Below are positions 9,818-13,333 of a stretch of DNA of 13,333 nt, in pieces. Each line of letters begins with the position of its first letter. Positions within the stretch are counted from its first letter, which is position 1. The notes under the pieces were generated by a model. The model saw only the letters and a list, made by a program, of their open reading frames with translations. It searched no databases and was not told where the DNA came from. Origin of the DNA: Larix sibirica (taxonomy: Eukaryota; Streptophyta; Pinopsida; Pinales; Pinaceae). Where the stretch lies: contig NWUY0300035506.1 of assembly GCA_004151065.3 (NCBI GenBank), positions 26,110 to 39,442 on the forward strand. The letters are read 5' to 3'. Made by a program: the position numbers and the translations under genes.

Positions 9818-10046
9818 AAAAATTGTACTAGGGGAATCGACAACTGGGATGGGGTTGGTATTCATGTGACACGGGGTCCAAGGGTCCAATCTCATCCACT
9901 ACCACCATACTCGTAAGTGCACCCACACAGTCCGCAATCATGGGGAACGAGTAGGTCAAGGTGTTTTGAACCCGTGATCTCTATTACAACATAACATCTC
10001 ATTTTCAAGCGAATTATCAGTCGAGCTACACCCCTACGAGCATCCC
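9818..10046 (-). mobile_element. tRNA-derived SINE, reverse orientation
   Basis: Read on the minus strand, the 229-bp element starts GGGGATGCTCGTAGGGGTG. It then has a Pol III A box (TAGCTCGACTG, 10028 to 10018) and a B box (GGGTTCAAAAC, 9973 to 9963). These sit 55 bp apart start to start, about 11 bp longer than in a tRNA. A tRNA-unrelated body follows, ending near CCCCTAGTACAATTTTT with a short T-run, a 3' end known from some plant SINEs. Exact 9-bp duplications (cttgcataa) flank it. It is noticeably richer in G and C than its surroundings. It does not fold as a complete tRNA in an obvious way and lacks enzymes of its own, as SINEs do. It lies inside the decayed minus-strand gene. Confidence 0.85.
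9963..10028 (-). promoter_or_regulatory. Internal RNA polymerase III promoter of the SINE (A and B boxes)
   Basis: The A box is at 10018-10028 (TAGCTCGACTG on the minus strand, close to the tRNA form TAGCTCAGTGG). The B box is at 9963-9973 (GGGTTCAAAAC, close to the consensus GGTTCRANNCC). The order and approximate spacing fit a tRNA-type promoter. The last C of the B-box consensus is replaced by A, so activity may be reduced. Confidence 0.75.
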
Positions 10047-10055
10047 CTTGCATAA
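10047..10055. repeat. SINE target-site duplication, right copy
   Basis: An exact copy of the cttgcataa found at 9809-9817. On the minus strand it immediately precedes the tRNA-like head of the SINE. Confidence 0.85.
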
Positions 10056-11453
10056 GTTATTAATACTTTCTAGTTTGAATATATTTCTTAGGTGTACCCT
10101 CCAAAGGATCATGAAAAGCCTAAATACTCAAGGATTGTGTGAACAAAGGTATCAAATTTGAGGTCACTTCTAATTCTTCCAACCTCTTCCTCAAGACAAA
10201 TGGTACTCACATAGCTTATCTCTCACATAATATGGCATCAACCTCCCTCAATTTGAGTGTTTGAAGATATCATGTGATTTCAACCAAATGCATTATGCTT
10301 CTAATGGTAATGCATGCACATTTAAATGGAGTAGAAATGAATTGTTTTCTTTTCTTCCATCGAAGAATATTGGCCATCTATTTTATCCATGGAAAACTCT
10401 TTGAAGAGGAACCTAATACAAATAAATCTCAATAATAAATATGGATTTCCCTTGAAATAGGATATTCAAATATAAGTGAATTGCTCTTTGTATAAGCATT
10501 CCCCCTTCATCATAAGAAGGGTTCAAGCTTCTAACATAAGTCTATTAGGTTCTCAACCAACCATCCTGAACCTTCCCACAAAATTATAGTGAACTCTATA
10601 TAAAAGGAACAAGGCTTTGTGATTTTAGATTAAAGGATACCAATTCTATATTGGATCAATCACCAAATAAACGTCCCTTTTTAGGGAAAGTCCTTCAAAT
10701 CAATTACAGAATAATATTTTCAATACAATGTAAAAAGTCATAAAGAAAATCTTGGTTTCTTCGAATTTTGAAAATTGATGGGTAATCTCAATTTATATGA
10801 TATAACCCCAAACAAATACCATATCTCTATCAAAACTATAGTATATGACATACAGAACATGCCTTGGAATTTGTGAGGACATCTCCAACCAATAACTCTT
10901 GAAAACAACCATGTGTACTCTCGATAAGGCTTTGCAATTTCATCTACTTCAACTTGGTAAGACTTTATTTTCTCATCATTTGGATGCAAGAGGAATTTCA
11001 TTATAAGAGGGACACCACCACTGTGAGCATCCAATAAGGATACAACCTTAGAAACCTTGAAAACCTTATTCAATGTCGAAAGTCTCAATATCCCTAAACG
11101 TTGAAGAAGAAAGTAGAACACAAACCTTGTCAATTCCCCTCAGACTCGCCATCTAGTATTTTGGGTCAAAGTGCTTATAGAATTACTGCACCATTTCCAA
11201 AAAATTGAATGTTTCAGGTATGAACCCTACCTTTTAAAAACATAGACATCCAAACTTTGTTTTTGTTTGGATGACCTTCCTCAACATACCACTTATATGC
11301 CACATATCAATAAAAGTATTTATCTCCCAATGCCAAAGAACTAATAGTATCTCCAAAACAAGGCTTGAGTGTTTTATTACTTGCCATGTTTCCTTCATAT
11401 CCTTTTCCCAAAACCAACGTCAAGCAATGTACTAATAAGGGATGGCTATATTC

Positions 11454-12079
11454 TCAATGGAGTTTAATGACGTTGAGTACCATCATGATGATCATAAGGT
11501 AAATATTATTAAATGGCATCAAACTAAATTTGATGTAAGGTACACCAACTTTGAAGGTAAGGGAAATGGTGATGTGGAGGAAGTGGGTGCAAAATGTGAG
11601 ATGGTGAAATGGCACTATTGTTTCTCCACCTCTCATTCAAGAAGGTAATGCAAGGGTGCAATGGGATGGCGAAAGGTGACGCAGTTGGATGGGGTGATGA
11701 GATGGTGGAAGGTAGTATAGTGAAATGGATATGGTGAGATGAGGATAAGAAAAAGGGCACCTACCATTACTCACTCTACCCTAGGGAGTAGAGATTTATC
11801 CCATTGTGAAAGGAGTCCTACACATCAAAAAAAGAAACAAAGACCTCACCTTTCTATGGTTGATCAAAGAGAAAGGACAAATTATGAATGAGCATAAAAT
11901 TAGTTTGTTTTGAAGTCAAGACATGTCCTAGATGGCTCAAGAGAGGTTTTCACCATGGGAATTATTATATTTACTTTATTTATTTGTTTTTTTATTTTTG
12001 AAATATAATTAGTTTGTTCAAAAGTATAGCTTCTTTCAACTAGGTCTAAACGATGTCCCTAGAATTAGAAAGTAAATTT
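11454..12079. other. Spacer with a G-rich, C-poor low-complexity patch
   Basis: From about 11560 to 11757 the plus strand is full of gatgg, gtgg and gaaatgg units. The 75 bases 11683-11757 contain no C. Open frames of 60-78 codons here on both strands follow from this bias, overlap one another and lack motifs, so I do not call genes. The rest (11760-12079) is ordinary AT-rich sequence next to the 3' end of the integrase remnant. I could not find a polypurine tract or a 3' LTR for that element. Confidence 0.45.
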
Positions 12080-13180
12080 ATATTTTAACAATGGATTTTG
12101 ATATAAATTTAGCTTGTATCCATTGATCAAAAGAAGTGTTTTTTATTTATCCACTATTCTTATCTTTATTGATCCATTATTATAAAAAGATATGGCTCTA
12201 TCCACCTTATTCTTGAGTTCCTTCAAAATCCTTAAATCTCAAACCATAAAGTAAATCCCAATATCCTACTTTGATCCTTTTGTATTTATCTACTTGTCAT
12301 ACCATATTACTCTTTGTTGTTGGTTTACTTCAGTATGAAATCATGGTTGTTGTTTGTATTCATCTAATGCATTGAGCAAGTTTATCCTATCAGGTTTTGC
12401 TTTAGACCATTTAAGGTCGAGGTTTAGGGCTATTTTGAGTGTTTTAACTTCAAATTAAATTAGGATCATAGCCACTTCTCCATAAACCAACTCATAAGGT
12501 GAACCTTATAGTGGTATTCCATGTGGTATTATATTCCCATACAATTATATTAACCTAATTTCCTATTCCTTATTATTTCGCTTCACTATTTTAGTCATAA
12601 TGTTTTTCTGTTCTCTACTTGTGACCTGTACTTACCCATTTTTCTAGAGGAGATAGGTAATTGATTTTATGTGATGAACCTTATATAGATCCATGAGATT
12701 CTAAATGAGGTTAGAATTAAATTGAGGTCCTTTATCTATTACAATATCTCTATGCACCCCAATTCTTGCAAGCATATTCGCAAACTAAAAACATGCCACC
12801 TTCTCCTCTATAGAATTCTTGATTGACTTCACTTGTTCCCATATTGTCAAGTAATATGTACAAACCAGTATGTGTTCCTTTTGAATGGATGGTGGATCAA
12901 TAATCCCTACAAAATATAATCTTCATTTTTGAAATGGTTCCATTGATATATGTACTTGTAGTGGCATTTCATCCATTTGTGTAGGCTTTCCAATTCTTTC
13001 ACACTCATCATAGTGTGATACACATTTTGTAGTGTCCTTGTGAAGTGTTGATCAATTGCACCTTGCTTCAAGAATCTTGTAGGTTGTATTTTTTTGCAGA
13101 AAATTTCCCCACATGGTTCATCATGAAATGCACGTATAATTTCATATACCTTTTGTTCCTTGATGCAATAAAAAACAAGG
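12080..13180 (-). pseudogene. Ty3/gypsy retrotransposon integrase, dead fragment
   Basis: On the minus strand all integrase regions appear in order. The zinc-binding region (about 13165-12990) reads CIKEQKVYEIIRAFHDEPCG and, after a frameshift, ECERIGKPTQMDEMPLQ. The catalytic core follows: RLYFVGIIDPP (about 12930), IVIDKGPQFNSNL (about 12745-12705), NG-stop-VQVTS (about 12620) and GSPYELVYGE (12503-12479). The C-terminal part has IALNLDLKWSKAKPDRINLL (about 12440), TEVNQQQRVIWYDK (about 12320) and NGYKLNLYQNP (12120-12090). The enzyme normally inserts retrotransposon cDNA into nuclear DNA using a D,D,E triad. Here the first Asp is Tyr (LYFVG), the central Asp is kept (VIDKG) and the Glu position reads Gln. 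The second zinc-binding His and first Cys are also lost. Many stops and frameshifts confirm death. RNase H and reverse transcriptase upstream are missing because a repeat cuts the gene at about 13180. Confidence 0.93.
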
Positions 13181-13182
13181 AA

Positions 13183-13333
13183 ATTTTTAGGGGCGGAATT
13201 TAGCCCATGGGTTAATCTTGAAACAAACAATTCACCAATTTTTTTTTCTAAAACGATTCACCCAAATTCCACATAATTAAAAAAATTACTTTAAACAACA
13301 CCAAAATTATCCAAAAACTATATAAAATCCTTA
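13183..13333. repeat. Dispersed repeat fragment, inverted relative of the 7590-7946 repeat, cut by the window edge
   Basis: The segment starts ttttaggggcggaatttagc, continues cccatgggtt, and matches the reverse complement of 7911-7939 at 25 of 29 positions. A weaker match follows near 13255-13270. Integrase coding similarity stops at about 13180, immediately before this motif, so the repeat seems to have inserted into or replaced the upstream pol sequence. The other end lies beyond the window, so neither target duplication nor class can be judged. Confidence 0.5.

Larger units (their letters stand above)
9060..11453 (-). pseudogene. Large decayed gene for an unrecognised repeat-encoded protein, split by a SINE
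   Basis: A minus-strand coding sequence can be followed for about 2.2 kb, not counting the SINE. The 5' part is open from about 11453 and includes an ATG at 11387 (MASNKTLKPCFGDTISSLAL), then YVEEGHPNKNKVWMSMFLKG and MASLRGIDKVCVLLSSSTFR (11152). A frameshift near 11070 leads into 10738-11133 (the first codon of that frame is TTG, not ATG), with GGVPLIMKFLLHPNDEKIKS and IAKPYREYTWLFSRVIG. More broken pieces follow to about 10060. Beyond the SINE come NIEGRVNVLSELWELENR (about 9790-9740), a 9650-9500 segment, and a Glu/Lys/Leu-rich coiled-coil-like stretch at about 9480-9060 (SEIGDDIFTLRVMEDIIVH). I do not recognise the domain. Length, decay and context suggest a transposon-encoded protein. 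Confidence 0.55.

Noticed and set aside
9963-10028. A tRNA gene on the minus strand
   Set aside because: A and B boxes are present, but the spacing is too long, no complete cloverleaf is apparent, and the sequence continues into a non-tRNA body bracketed by target duplications. It is a SINE.
11442-11760. Overlapping open frames of 60-78 codons on both strands
   Set aside because: They overlap each other in a G-rich, C-poor repeat-like patch and show no protein motif.
1-13333. A CRISPR array, operon, toxin-antitoxin or other prokaryotic-style system
   Set aside because: There are no regularly spaced repeats, compact intact genes or ribosome-binding sites. All recognisable content is plant transposon debris.

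Overview
This window looks like intergenic plant nuclear DNA made almost entirely of old, nested, decayed mobile elements. It is roughly two-thirds A+T by eye. I see no intact gene, no rRNA, no functional tRNA and no CRISPR array. Ribosome-binding sites and operons do not apply. The decayed elements, plant-type LTR ends and a tRNA-derived SINE point to a large plant genome. A gymnosperm such as a conifer is my best guess, but that is inference.

Layout: (1) 240-1355, plus strand: broken, unrecognised coding-like sequence with a charged, coiled-coil character. (2) 2416-3029: a tentative degraded copia-type LTR. (3) 3180-5660, minus strand: a long decayed protein gene resembling the gag-like ORF of plant retroelements, with a globular N-terminal part and a coiled-coil tail. 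A mostly open minus-strand frame at 5800-6661 may be its 5' part. (4) 6741-6935: a strongly strand-asymmetric low-complexity block containing 120 bases without a C. (5) 7262-7590, minus: a small coding remnant ending against a dispersed repeat at 7590-7946. A single N inside that repeat sits between two near-identical 94-bp copies, probably an unmerged contig overlap. (6) 8203-8645, plus: decayed coding sequence bordering a well-formed solo LTR at 8646-8870. (7) 9060-11453, minus: a large decayed gene of an unrecognised repeat-encoded protein, split by a 229-bp reverse-oriented tRNA-derived SINE at 9818-10046 with 9-bp target duplications. (8) 12080-13180, minus: a clearly recognisable but dead Ty3/gypsy integrase. 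(9) 13183-13333: an inverted, diverged relative of the 7590-7946 repeat that truncates the integrase.

Nothing here works together as a living system. The biological content is a stratified record of insertions: decayed coding layers first, then the SINE, the solo LTR and the dispersed repeat. The most useful observations are the two long decayed protein families, the precisely bounded SINE and LTR, and the likely assembly artefact at the N.
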